From: Luteococcus peritonei | GTDB lineage: Bacteria > Actinomycetota > Actinomycetes > Propionibacteriales > Propionibacteriaceae | DNA: 64,000 nt | NCBI RefSeq assembly: GCF_039526385.1 | Contig: NZ_BAAAIX010000029.1 | Location: 1-64,000 of the forward strand | Reading direction: 5' to 3' | Shown here: in pieces, positions 19,183 through 27,552 of the stretch | How the letters are laid out: the number at the start of each line of letters is the position of its first letter | How positions within the stretch are numbered: the stretch's first letter is position 1 | The notes under the pieces: generated by a model | Told to the model about the DNA's origin: nothing | The model's database searches: none | The model's input: the letters and a program-made list of their open reading frames with translations, nothing else | Translations under genes and position numbers: made by a program

Positions 19183-19204
19183 ACACTGACCGACCGGTCA
19201 GTGT
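19183..19204. promoter_or_regulatory. TetR-type operator upstream of the MFS gene
   Basis: A perfect palindrome: arms ACACTGACCG and CGGTCAGTGT around a central AC. The TGACC/GGTCA core and spacing are typical of TetR-family sites. No TetR gene lies in the window, so the regulator would act from elsewhere. Confidence 0.7.
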
Positions 19205-19249
19205 CTCGTGAATCCCACCACTTGTTGTGTGATCTTTACCGCGAGGCAG

Positions 19250-20437
19250 TCACGGCCGGGCCGCGCGCACCACCCGGCCGCGCAGCACCACCGCCAAGGG
19301 GTGACGGGCGAGGCCCAGGTTCTTCCGGGGATCCTCGGCGAAGACCACCAGGTCGGCCGGGGCCCCCTCCTCCAGGCAGGGCCGGCCCAGCCAGTCGCGG
19401 GCACGCCAGGAGGCGGCGCCCAGGGCGAAGTCGGCATCGCCCAGCTGGCCGAGCAGTTCCACCTCCTGGCCCAGGATTCCGTGGGGCATGACCCCACCCG
19501 CGTCGGTGCCCGCGAAGATCGGCACCCCGGCCTCCCGGGCGGAGCGCAGCACGTCGATCCGGGTGCGGTAGAGCTCGCGCATGTGGGCGGCATAGCGCGG
19601 GAACTTGGCCTGGCCGCTGGCGGCGATGTCGGGGAAGTTCTCCAGGTTGACCAGGGTGGGCACCAGCGAGACCTGCCGTTCGGCCATCTGCTCCACCACC
19701 TCTGGCGTGATCCCGGTGCCGTGCTCGATGCCGTCGATCCCGGCCGCCACCAGCTCGGCGGCGGACTGCTCGCCGAAGCAGTGGGCCGTCACCCGTGCGC
19801 CCAGCTGGTGCGCCCGCTCGATCGCCTGCTGGGCCACCTCGACCGGCCACAGCGGCGCGAGGTCCCCCTCGTCCCGGTCGATCCAGTCCCCCACCAGCTT
19901 GACCCAGCCGTCACCCGCCGCGGCCTGCTGCTCGACGGTGGCCACCAGCTCGGCCGGCTCCACCTCCTCGGCATAGTTGCGCAGGTAGCGCTTGGGGCGG
20001 GCGATGTGGCGTCCGGCACGGATCAGCTTCGGCAGGTCCTCGCGCTCGTCGATCCAGCGGGTGTCGGCCGGGCTGCCGGCGTCGCGCAGCAGCAGCGTCC
20101 CTGCATTGCGGTCGGCCAGGGCCTGCTGCTCTGCGGTCTCCGGTGGCACGGCCCCGTTCTGGTCCAGGCCGATGTGGCAGTGGGCGTCGACCAGGCCGGG
20201 CATGATCCAGCAGTCGGTGGCGAGGGTGAGTGCGTCGTCGATGCGTTCGTAGGTGACGATGCCGTCGTGGATCCACAGGTCGCGAACCTCCCCCTGGGGC
20301 AGCAGCGTGCCGCGCAGGTGGAGCCGGACCTCGGGCCCGTCGGGCACCACCAGCTCACCGATGTGGGTGTGGGTGTGCCCGTCGTGCGTGTGGGTGTGCA
20401 CCAGCTCCGGCAACTCGCCGTGGGAATGGCCGCTCAT
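19250..20437 (-). CDS. Metal-dependent amidohydrolase with His-rich N-terminus
   Basis: A 395-residue amidohydrolase-superfamily enzyme resembling imidazolonepropionase and prolidase-like members. Metal ligands are visible in order: GLVDAHCHIGLD (HxH), a lysine in GWVKLVGDW, His in RVTAHCFGEQS, GIEHGTGI, and Asp in FAGTDAGG. Residues 1-30 are strikingly His-rich (VHTHTHDGHTHTHIGE), possibly binding zinc. The ATG at 20437 is preferred because AGGA lies 8 nt upstream; an earlier in-frame ATG at 20455 has none. Substrate unknown; pairing with the permease suggests uptake and hydrolysis of one compound (inference). Confidence 0.85.
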   Translation of the reverse strand: MSGHSHGELPELVHTHTHDGHTHTHIGELVVPDGPEVRLHLRGTLLPQGEVRDLWIHDGIVTYERIDDALTLATDCWIMPGLVDAHCHIGLDQNGAVPPETAEQQALADRNAGTLLLRDAGSPADTRWIDEREDLPKLIRAGRHIARPKRYLRNYAEEVEPAELVATVEQQAAAGDGWVKLVGDWIDRDEGDLAPLWPVEVAQQAIERAHQLGARVTAHCFGEQSAAELVAAGIDGIEHGTGITPEVVEQMAERQVSLVPTLVNLENFPDIAASGQAKFPRYAAHMRELYRTRIDVLRSAREAGVPIFAGTDAGGVMPHGILGQEVELLGQLGDADFALGAASWRARDWLGRPCLEEGAPADLVVFAEDPRKNLGLARHPLAVVLRGRVVRAARP

Positions 20438-20449
20438 GCGCCCATCCTG

Positions 20450-20478
20450 CCGCACGCCTGCCCGGGACAGGCGTGCGG
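20450..20478 (-). terminator. Hairpin after ffh
   Basis: A perfect 11-bp stem (CCGCACGCCTG) with a 7-nt loop between the ffh stop and the amidohydrolase start. Confidence 0.7.
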
Positions 20479-20484
20479 GAAGGG

Positions 20485-22071
20485 TCAGCGTCCCTGGTTC
20501 TTGAACATCTTCTGCATCTCGGGCGGCAGCGAGAAGTTCTCCATCGCCTTGGCCAGGTCCGCCTCGGAGGGCTGGGCCCCGGCACCGACGCCGAAGGCGG
20601 CGCCCGCGTCGACGATCTCGCCGGCGGTGGGGCGGCCCTGCTGGGCGGCCGCACGCTTGGCCGGGTTGCCGGAGACCTTCTGGCCCTTCTTGGGCTTCTT
20701 GGCGGCCTGCTTGCCCTTGCGGGCGCCACCACCCATGCCGGGCATGCCCGGCATGCCGGGCATGCCGCCGCCGGCCATCTGCTGCATCATCTTGCGGGCC
20801 TCGACGAAGCGGTTCACGAGGTTGTTCACATCGCTCACCTGGACACCGGCGCCCTTGGCGATGCGGGCGCGACGCGAGCCGTTGAGGATGGCGACGTCGT
20901 CGCGCTCGGCCGGGGTCATCGAGTAGATGATCGCCTCGATGCGGTCGATCTCCTTCTCGTCGATGGCGGCCAGCTGGTCCTTCATCTGGCCCATGCCGGG
21001 CAGCATCCCGAAGATCTTGCTCATCGGGCCCATCTTGCGCAGCTGCTGCATCTGGGCCAGGAAGTCGCCCAGGCCGAACTCGCCCTTGCCGGAGACCAGC
21101 TTCTCGGCGGCCTTGCGCGACTGCTCGGCGTCGAAGTGCTTCTCGGCCTGCTCGATCAGGGTGAGCATGTCGCCCATGTCCAGGATGCGGCTGGCCATCC
21201 GGTCGGGGTGGAAGACGTCGAAGTCCTTCAGCCCCTCGCCGTTGGAGGCGAACATGATCGGCTTGCCGATCACCCGGGCGATGGACAGCGCCGCACCACC
21301 ACGGGCGTCGCCGTCGAGCTTGGTGAGCACGACGCCGTCGAAGCCGACGCCCTCGCTGAAGGCCAGGGCGGTGTTCACCGCGTCCTGGCCGATCATGGCG
21401 TCCACCACGAACAGGGTCTCGTCGGGGGTGACGGCGGCCTTGATGTCGGCGGCCTGCTGCATCAGCTCCGCGTCGATGCCCAGGCGGCCGGCGGTGTCCA
21501 CGATCACGACGTCGTAGAGCTTGCGCTGGGCCTCGAGGATGGAGGCGCGGGCGACGGCCACCGGGTCACCGATGCCGTTGCCGGGCTCCGGCGCGAAGAC
21601 GTGCACGCCGGCGCGCTGGCCCACGATCTGCAGCTGGTTGACGGCATTGGGCCGCTGCAGGTCCGCAGCCACCAGCAGCGGCGAGTGGCCCTCGCCCTTG
21701 AGCCAGAGCGCCAGCTTGCCGGCCAGCGTGGTCTTGCCGGCACCCTGCAGGCCGGCCAGCATGATCACGGTCGGCGGGGTCTTGGCGAAGCGGATGGTGC
21801 GGTCCTCACCGCCGAGGATGTTGACCAGTTCCTCGTTGACGATCTTGATGATCTGCTGCGTCGGGTTGAGCGCCGCCGAGACCTCCTCGGCGCGGCAGCG
21901 CTCCTTGAGGTTCGCGACGAACTCCTTGACCACGGAGAGGTTGACGTCGGCCTCGAGCAGCGCGATGCGGATCTCCCGCGCGGTCGCGTCGATGTCGGCC
22001 TCGGTCAGCCGGCCCTTGCCGCGCAGCCCCTTGAAGGTTGCGGCAAGGCGATCGGAGAGGGTGTCGAACAC
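20485..22071 (-). CDS. ffh: Signal recognition particle protein Ffh
   Basis: Ffh binds hydrophobic signal sequences on nascent chains and, with 4.5S RNA and FtsY, targets them to the membrane. The 528-residue protein has the N domain (DIRIALLEADVNL-like region), the GTPase G domain with GLQGAGKTTLAGKL, DTAGRLGID and TKLDGDARGG, and the Met-rich M domain (MGPMSKIFGMLPGMGQM, SRRARIAKGAG). The C-terminal tail is Gly/Met/Lys-rich (GGGMPGMPGMPGMGGG). The GTG start has AAGGA 6 nt upstream. Its receptor FtsY is encoded 4 kb away. Confidence 0.97.
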   Translation of the reverse strand: MFDTLSDRLAATFKGLRGKGRLTEADIDATAREIRIALLEADVNLSVVKEFVANLKERCRAEEVSAALNPTQQIIKIVNEELVNILGGEDRTIRFAKTPPTVIMLAGLQGAGKTTLAGKLALWLKGEGHSPLLVAADLQRPNAVNQLQIVGQRAGVHVFAPEPGNGIGDPVAVARASILEAQRKLYDVVIVDTAGRLGIDAELMQQAADIKAAVTPDETLFVVDAMIGQDAVNTALAFSEGVGFDGVVLTKLDGDARGGAALSIARVIGKPIMFASNGEGLKDFDVFHPDRMASRILDMGDMLTLIEQAEKHFDAEQSRKAAEKLVSGKGEFGLGDFLAQMQQLRKMGPMSKIFGMLPGMGQMKDQLAAIDEKEIDRIEAIIYSMTPAERDDVAILNGSRRARIAKGAGVQVSDVNNLVNRFVEARKMMQQMAGGGMPGMPGMPGMGGGARKGKQAAKKPKKGQKVSGNPAKRAAAQQGRPTAGEIVDAGAAFGVGAGAQPSEADLAKAMENFSLPPEMQKMFKNQGR

Positions 22072-22212
22072 TGTTTGTCCTTCGCGTCAGCGGGTCACCG
22101 GCCGGAGCGGTGGCGGTCGAGTGCCAAGGATACTGCCCTGCCGACTCGTGCCCAGAATGCTGGGCCTAGGCTGGGGCCGACCTAAGCAGCTGGGCCTTCT
22201 CACAGGAGAGAC

Positions 22213-23733
22213 ATGGCAACCGAACCCCTCGTCATCGCGGTGGACTCCTCCACCACCTCCACGAAGGCGATCGTGGTGGACCCGGCCGGCCAGGTGCTGG
22301 CCGAGGCCCGCGCCGAGATCGCCCTGCACACGCCGGGCATCGACCGTTACGAGCACGACCCACGGGACTGGTGGACCAGCACCCGCGAGGCGGTGGGCAG
22401 CGCGCTGGCCGCCCTGTCGACCGCGGACCGGGAGCGCATCGCGGCCATCTCGGTGACCCCGCAGCGGCAGAGCTTCTCGCTCTTCCGCGACGACGGCACC
22501 CCGGTGCGCCCCGGCATCCTGTGGCTGGACGGTCGCGCCGCGGCCCAGGTGGCCCGGATCGGCAGCGAGCAGGTGCACCGGCTGTCCGGCTTCCAGCCCG
22601 ACGTCACGCCGTCGATCTACAAAATCGCCTGGCTGGCCGAGCACGAGCCCGCAAGCCTCGAGCAGGCCGACCGGATCGCCGGCGTGCACGGCTACCTGGT
22701 GCACGAGATGACCGGCGAGTGGATCGACTCCGCCGCCACCGCGGACTCGCTGGGCCTGCTGGACATGGCCCGGCTCGAGTTCAGCGAGGAACTGGTCTCG
22801 CTGGTGGGTCTGCAGCCCGAGCAGCTGCCGCGCCTGGTGCCGCCGGGCAGTGTGGTGGCCGAGCTGCTGCCCGCCGTCGCCTCCGACTGGGGCCTGCCCG
22901 GCCCCATCCCGGTGATCGCCTGCTGCGGCGACGGTCAGGCCGCAGGCCTGGGCTGCGGCGCCACCGGACCCGACGAGGCCTACCTGAACATGGGCACGGC
23001 GCTGGTGGCCGGCGTGCACTCCCCCGGCTACGAGGTGGGGGACGTCTACCGCACCGATGCCGCCGGCCTGCCCGGCCAGTACGTGCTCGAGATCGTGCAG
23101 AACTCCGGCTCCTACCTGGCCGGCTGGTTCCGCAGCGAACTGGGCGATCCGGCGCTGGCCGGGCGGCCCGACCCGGCGCTCGACGAGGCGGCTGCCGCGG
23201 TGGCGATCGGCTGCGGCGGCCTGGTGACGCTGCCCTACTGGAATGCGGTGCAGAGCCCGTACTGGGATCCGCTGGCCAAGGGCGCCATCGTGGGTCTGGC
23301 CGGGGCCCACGGCCGAGCGCAGATCTACCGCTCCATCCTGGAGGCCCTCAGTCTCGAGATGGCCCGCAACCTGGCCGGACTGCAGCGCGACACCGGCACG
23401 CCGCTGACCAGCGTCCGCGTGATGGGCGGCGGACAGCGCTCCCCGCTGTGGCGTCGCATCATGACCGACGCCGTGGGCCTGCCGCTGACGGCCTGCGAGG
23501 CGGAGGAGGTCTCCGCAATGGGGGCCGCCGTGCTGGCCATGGCGCACACCGGGGTGCACGGCGACATCGCCGCCACCTCCCGTGCGATGGCGAAGCTGGG
23601 TGACGTCACCGAGCCCGACATGGCCGCCCACGCGGTCTACCAGGAGCTCTCCGAGGTCCAGGCCCGGCTCTACCCCGCGCTGAAGGAGGCCTTCGAGGCA
23701 CAGGCTGCCTTCGCCGAGCGGCATCCGGCCTGA
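22213..23733 (+). CDS. FGGY-family carbohydrate kinase, xylulokinase-like
   Basis: A 506-residue sugar kinase. The N-terminal actin-like domain starts LVIAVDSSTTSTKAIVVD; ISVTPQRQSFSLF and PGILWLDGRA are typical of xylulose/ribulose kinases; C-terminal phosphate-binding motifs are EAYLNMGTAL and VRVMGGGQRSPLWRRI. The ATG at 22213 follows AGGAGA. The gene stands alone on the plus strand with a hairpin behind it. With the nearby EgsA/AraM-like dehydrogenase it could form a polyol or pentose pathway (inference); the exact sugar cannot be read. Confidence 0.85.
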   Translation: MATEPLVIAVDSSTTSTKAIVVDPAGQVLAEARAEIALHTPGIDRYEHDPRDWWTSTREAVGSALAALSTADRERIAAISVTPQRQSFSLFRDDGTPVRPGILWLDGRAAAQVARIGSEQVHRLSGFQPDVTPSIYKIAWLAEHEPASLEQADRIAGVHGYLVHEMTGEWIDSAATADSLGLLDMARLEFSEELVSLVGLQPEQLPRLVPPGSVVAELLPAVASDWGLPGPIPVIACCGDGQAAGLGCGATGPDEAYLNMGTALVAGVHSPGYEVGDVYRTDAAGLPGQYVLEIVQNSGSYLAGWFRSELGDPALAGRPDPALDEAAAAVAIGCGGLVTLPYWNAVQSPYWDPLAKGAIVGLAGAHGRAQIYRSILEALSLEMARNLAGLQRDTGTPLTSVRVMGGGQRSPLWRRIMTDAVGLPLTACEAEEVSAMGAAVLAMAHTGVHGDIAATSRAMAKLGDVTEPDMAAHAVYQELSEVQARLYPALKEAFEAQAAFAERHPA

Positions 23734-23742
23734 GCCCGTCCC

Positions 23743-23774
23743 GACGGCGTCGTCCCCCTTGGGACGGCGCCGTC
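23743..23774 (+). terminator. Hairpin between kinase and acetyltransferase genes
   Basis: A 14-bp stem with a single G-U pair and CCTT loop, directly after the kinase stop. Its right arm ends 28 bp before the next start. Confidence 0.7.
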
Positions 23775-23802
23775 GTGCTGCCGGCCGTGGTTGGCTGGAG
23801 CC

Positions 23803-24486
23803 ATGGACCTGACCACCATCTCCTCTCCCGAGCAGGGCCGACGGGTCTGGCGCGAGGTGCTCCGCCCGGCCTTCCCCGACAGCGAGCTGCTGGCCGAAGA
23901 GAGCTTCGTCGCCGAGCTGGCGCGCGAGGAGCTGCACGTCCTCGCTGCGCTCGACGGGGACCGGATTATGGGCTGCGCCGTGGGCGAGCACGACCCGTCG
24001 AGCGGGGTGGTGCTGCTGACCTGGCTGGCCACCACGGCGGCAGCCCGGGGCACCGGTGTCGGATCGCTGCTGCTGGACCAGGCCCTGGTGCAGTGGCAGC
24101 TGCGCTGGCAGCCGCGCATGATCCTGGGCGAGGTGGAGAACCCCTCGCGGCACCGGGCCAGCGAGCAGCACGGCGACCCACGCGCCCGGGTGCGCTTCTA
24201 CCGACGCTGCGGAGCCCGGGCCCTGGCGCTTCCCTACTTCCAGCCCTCGGTCTCACCCGACCAGCCGCGGGTGGCGGACATGATGCTCACCGTGCTGCGC
24301 GACGACGGCGAGATGCCCGGCCCGTGGGTGGCGTCGGGTCCGGTGCGCCGCTTCTGGCACCAGCTGACCATCGACGAGCCCCGCGACGCGGCCTGGCAGG
24401 CGATGGAGGCTGCGCTGGCCGGCGAACGGGTCGAGGCCCTGGATCTGCACTCCCCCGACGAGCTGCTGCCCACCAGCCTGCGCTGA
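23803..24486 (+). CDS. GNAT-family acetyltransferase
   Basis: A 227-residue protein with an acetyl-CoA binding motif A around VVLLTWLATTAAARGTGVGSLLL, where the GxGxGS-like loop GTGVGS is clear, and a downstream RFYRRCGARAL motif typical of GNAT helix 4. The C-terminal ~60 residues are not part of the core fold. The ATG at 23803 has a GGAG only 2 nt upstream; an in-frame TTG at 23791 is an alternative. The substrate is unknown. Confidence 0.75.
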   Translation: MDLTTISSPEQGRRVWREVLRPAFPDSELLAEESFVAELAREELHVLAALDGDRIMGCAVGEHDPSSGVVLLTWLATTAAARGTGVGSLLLDQALVQWQLRWQPRMILGEVENPSRHRASEQHGDPRARVRFYRRCGARALALPYFQPSVSPDQPRVADMMLTVLRDDGEMPGPWVASGPVRRFWHQLTIDEPRDAAWQAMEAALAGERVEALDLHSPDELLPTSLR

Positions 24487-24528
24487 TCCCGTCGCCGTCG
24501 GGCAGGGCGCCGGGGTGGCCCGGACAGG

Positions 24529-24564
24529 GGACGGCGCCGCAACCCCCGAGGTGCGGCGCCGTCC
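24529..24564. terminator. Bidirectional hairpin between convergent genes
   Basis: A perfect 13-bp stem (GGACGGCGCCGCA) with a 10-nt loop between the acetyltransferase (plus) and the EgsA-like gene (minus). Confidence 0.75.
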
Positions 24565-24588
24565 GGCTCGTCGGCGGTGTGGATCGCC

Positions 24589-25956
24589 TCAGTCCGCCGT
24601 GGGGTTCTGGGCCCAGTAGCCGTCGCCCTCGAAGAGGGAGTCGATCACCTGGCCCAGCAGGCCCAGCTCCTGCAGGGTGTCGAGGATGGTGTAGCGGGAA
24701 CGGATGGTCTGGGCCTGGTAGTAGGTCAGCTTCATCTTGTCCATGTCGATGTCGATCATCTGCGGGTGGTAGGGGCCACCCACGGCCTTCAGCATCTCGG
24801 CGGCCTCGCGCGCGCTCACCAGCTGCGGGCGCACCCGCTCCAGGATGGCGTCCCAGTGCTGCTGGACCAGCTCGATGCGCTCACGGATCTGGTCGGGCTG
24901 CACGTACTTGGCACGCGACTGGCCCAGGGCGGCCTCACGGATCGCCTCGATGGGCTGCAGGGCGGCCACCCGCTCGTCATTGGCCTTCTCGTCGGGCCAG
25001 GCGGCGACGGCGGCGTCCACGTCCAGGCCCTTCACATCCAGCTCGAGCACCTTCTCGTAGAGCGCGCAGACGGCCACGGTGCCCAGGCCCACCTTGTTGC
25101 CATGGCTCAGCGGGGGCTCCCAGTCCAGGCCGTGGCCCTCCATCTCCCACTGGTGGGAGAAGTTGTGGCCGGCGCCGGAGGCCGGACGCGACGACTGGTG
25201 CGCCTGCATCGCCAAGCCACTCATCAGCAGGCCCTCGGCCAGCCCCTCGATGGCCTCCGGCCTGCCCTCGGCGCAGCCGGTGGGATCGGACAGGGCGTCG
25301 CGCAGGGTGTCTTGCACCAGGCCCCAGACATAGGAATCGACGGCCTCGATGCCCAGCTCGTCGGAGAGCAGCCAGTCGGCGCCACCGGGGATCTTCTCGA
25401 TCAGGTCGCCGAAACCGGTGGCGGTCAGTCGCTGGGGCGCCTTGCCCATGATGTCCAGGTCCGCGACCAGGGCGGTGGGGGCCGGACAGTTGCGGGTGAT
25501 CTTGAAGCCGTCCTTGGTGATGGAGGCGCCGAAGGCCGCGTAGCCGTCCATGGAGGCGGCGGTGCAGACATTCATGTAGGGCCGACCCAGCTCGCCGGAG
25601 GCCAGCTTGGTGAGGTCGTTCAGGGTTCCCGAGGCGATGCTCACGGCGACGGCGTCGACGCCCTTGAGGTGCTCGCGCAGGATCTCCACGTTCTCGTAAC
25701 CGGCGTAGAGGGTGGGGGTGCCCGGGAAGACGTGGGCAGGCTCGAGGGTGACACCGGCTGCCTCCAAGGAGGCCTGCACGGCCTCGCCGGCGGCGGCCCA
25801 GGTGTTCTCGTCGGCGACGATGATGACGTGCGCGTCGCCGAAGCAGTCGGTGAACACCTGCCCGGTCTGGTCGACCACGCCGCGTCCCGCGACGATGGCC
25901 TTGGTGTCGGTGGCGGTCTCGAGCGCCCGCTGGATCAGTTGGGAGGTCATGGCCAC
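24589..25956 (-). CDS. sn-glycerol-1-phosphate dehydrogenase family protein (EgsA/AraM-like)
   Basis: A 455-residue NAD(P)-dependent dehydrogenase of the iron-containing/glycerol-1-phosphate dehydrogenase family; AraM of Bacillus reduces dihydroxyacetone phosphate to glycerol-1-phosphate. Nucleotide-binding motifs are VSIASGTLNDLTKLAS and TAASMDGYAAFGA; metal ligands are expected in GFGDLIEKIPGG, SGAGHNFSHQWE and PLSHGNKVGLG. It is about 60 residues longer than Bacillus AraM, mostly C-terminal. I place the start at GTG 25956 (GAGGA 7 nt upstream); ATG 25950 is the alternative. A second paralogue lies at the window's right end. The true substrate could be another polyol phosphate. Confidence 0.85.
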   Translation of the reverse strand: MAMTSQLIQRALETATDTKAIVAGRGVVDQTGQVFTDCFGDAHVIIVADENTWAAAGEAVQASLEAAGVTLEPAHVFPGTPTLYAGYENVEILREHLKGVDAVAVSIASGTLNDLTKLASGELGRPYMNVCTAASMDGYAAFGASITKDGFKITRNCPAPTALVADLDIMGKAPQRLTATGFGDLIEKIPGGADWLLSDELGIEAVDSYVWGLVQDTLRDALSDPTGCAEGRPEAIEGLAEGLLMSGLAMQAHQSSRPASGAGHNFSHQWEMEGHGLDWEPPLSHGNKVGLGTVAVCALYEKVLELDVKGLDVDAAVAAWPDEKANDERVAALQPIEAIREAALGQSRAKYVQPDQIRERIELVQQHWDAILERVRPQLVSAREAAEMLKAVGGPYHPQMIDIDMDKMKLTYYQAQTIRSRYTILDTLQELGLLGQVIDSLFEGDGYWAQNPTAD

Positions 25957-26000
25957 ATTCTGGTCCTCGACGACCCCGCTTGCACAGGGTTCGAGGAAAA

Positions 26001-26020
26001 ATTCACACAAAATGTGATAA
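26001..26020. promoter_or_regulatory. AT-rich operator-like palindrome before the EgsA-like gene
   Basis: TCACA, 5 nt, TGTGA (26003-26017) within an AT-rich patch in an otherwise GC-rich region, about 50 bp upstream of the start. It looks like a repressor or activator site; the regulator is unknown. Confidence 0.4.
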
Positions 26021-26022
26021 AG

Positions 26023-27129
26023 CTACTGCCCCATCAGACCGTTGACGAAGCCCTCGGCCTCGAAGGGGGCCAGGTCGTCCACGCCCTCGCCCAGCCCGAT
26101 CAGCTTCACCGGGACGCCCAGCTCGCGCTGCACCTGCACCACGATGCCGCCCTTGGCCGAGCCGTCCAGCTTGGTCAGCACCAGACCGGAGACGTCCACC
26201 ACCTCGCGGAAGATCCGGGCCTGGACCAGGCCGTTCTGACCGGTGGTGGCGTCCAGCACCAGCAGCACCTCGCTGACCGGCGCGATCTTCTCCACCACGC
26301 GCTTCACCTTGCCCAGCTGGTCCATCAGCCCGGTCTTGGTGTGCAGCCGGCCGGCGGTGTCGATCAGCACCACGTCGACGCCCTGGGCGATGCCCTCCTC
26401 CACGGCACGGTAGGCGACGGAGGCGGGATCGGCCCCCTCCTCGCCGCGCACGGTCTGCACGCCGACCCGCTCGCCCCAGGTGGACAGCTGCTCGGCGGCG
26501 GCGGCACGGAAGGTGTCGGCCGCGCCCAGCAGCACCGACTTGTTCTCGGCCACCAGGACACGGCCCAGCTTGCCGCAGGTGGTGGTCTTGCCGGTGCCGT
26601 TGACACCCACCACCATCACGACCGCGGGCTTGCCGTCGGTACGGGCCAGGTTGAGCGAGCGGTCCATGGTGGGATCCACCAGGTTGACCAGCTCGGTGCG
26701 CAGCACGCCGGCGGCCAGGTTCGGGTCCTGCACGCCGTCGATCGCCAGCTTCTTGCGCAGGTTGCCCACCAGCTCGGTGGTGGGGCCGACGCCGAGGTCG
26801 GAGCTGATCAGCGTGGCCTCGAAGTCGTCCCAGGTCTCCTCGTCGAGCCGGTCACGCGCCAGCAGGTCGGCCAGGCCGCGAGCCAGAGCATTGTTGCTGC
26901 CGGACAACCGACGACGCAGCCGGGCCAGGCGGGAGCCGGCAGACTCCGGGACCTCGACGCCGATCTCTGGTTCGAGGGTGTCCACCTCGGTCGAGGTGGG
27001 TTCGCGGGGCACCTCGGGGCGGGTCTGCGAGCCCTCGACGCCACGCCGATTGCCGACGAAGATGACGATGCTGGCCAGCACGAGGCAGGCGATGACGCCA
27101 CCGATGATCCACCAGAAGAATTGGTCCAC
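26023..27129 (-). CDS. ftsY: Signal recognition particle receptor FtsY
   Basis: FtsY docks ribosome-SRP complexes at the membrane. The 368-residue protein begins with a true membrane helix (FFWWIIGGVIACLVLASIVIF), as in many actinobacteria, then an acidic linker, the N domain, and the G domain with GVNGTGKTTTCGKL, DTFRAAAAEQL, DTAGRLHTK and TKLDGSAKGG. The GTG start at 27129 has a weak GGGTGA-like ribosome site. It is separated from the small membrane protein gene upstream by a strong hairpin. Confidence 0.96.
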   Translation of the reverse strand: MDQFFWWIIGGVIACLVLASIVIFVGNRRGVEGSQTRPEVPREPTSTEVDTLEPEIGVEVPESAGSRLARLRRRLSGSNNALARGLADLLARDRLDEETWDDFEATLISSDLGVGPTTELVGNLRKKLAIDGVQDPNLAAGVLRTELVNLVDPTMDRSLNLARTDGKPAVVMVVGVNGTGKTTTCGKLGRVLVAENKSVLLGAADTFRAAAAEQLSTWGERVGVQTVRGEEGADPASVAYRAVEEGIAQGVDVVLIDTAGRLHTKTGLMDQLGKVKRVVEKIAPVSEVLLVLDATTGQNGLVQARIFREVVDVSGLVLTKLDGSAKGGIVVQVQRELGVPVKLIGLGEGVDDLAPFEAEGFVNGLMGQ

Positions 27130-27152
27130 GCGCTCACCCTATCGAAGACGCA

Positions 27153-27184
27153 GCACGGCCCCGGTCAGATGACCGGGGCCGTGC
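27153..27184 (-). terminator. Strong hairpin before ftsY
   Basis: A perfect 15-bp stem (GCACGGCCCCGGTCA) with a 2-nt loop, 11 bp past the stop of the 71-residue membrane protein gene. Confidence 0.75.
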
Positions 27185-27195
27185 GCAGGAGGGTG

Positions 27196-27411
27196 TCAGC
27201 GCTGGCTGTCGGCCAGCTGCTTGGGCATCAGGTCCACCAGGGCCTGCGGGGGCTCGGCGTCGCCATTCATGTGGCGGGCGGCCTCGGCCAGCTGGTTCGC
27301 GAGCTTCGGGGCCCGCTCCTTGCCGGCGCCGTGCATGCCGACGGCGACGACGCCCCAGACGGCGAGGGCCACGAGGATGATGAGGAACATGGAGATGTAG
27401 ACCGCAGTCAC
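27196..27411 (-). CDS. Small single-pass membrane protein of unknown function
   Basis: A 71-residue protein: one membrane helix close to the N-terminus (about residues 4-25, YISMFLIILVALAVWGVVAVG) and a charged cytoplasmic tail (KERAPKLANQLAEAARHM...PQALVDLMPKQLADSQR). The GTG at 27411 puts the helix at the very N-terminus, as expected; an extended frame to 27507 has no supporting ribosome site. It lies alone between smc and ftsY with a hairpin on each side. I do not recognise a family. Confidence 0.6.
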   Translation of the reverse strand: MTAVYISMFLIILVALAVWGVVAVGMHGAGKERAPKLANQLAEAARHMNGDAEPPQALVDLMPKQLADSQR

Positions 27412-27454
27412 AGGTGGAGCCTTCACTACTCGTGGGTGGATGACTCCATTGTGG

Positions 27455-27478
27455 GGCCCATGACGCTCGTCATGGGCC
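27455..27478 (-). terminator. Hairpin after smc
   Basis: A perfect 10-bp stem (GGCCCATGAC) with a GCTC loop between the smc stop and the small membrane protein gene. Confidence 0.6.
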
Positions 27479-27552
27479 TCGAATCGCCAGCGACGGGGTG
27501 AACGCACAGCAAAGAATCAGCGCAGCCTCACCGGACGCTCAGCGAACCCCGC

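Noticed and set aside
20449..20455. ATG at 20455 as amidohydrolase start
   Set aside because: It falls within the ffh terminator stem and has no ribosome site.
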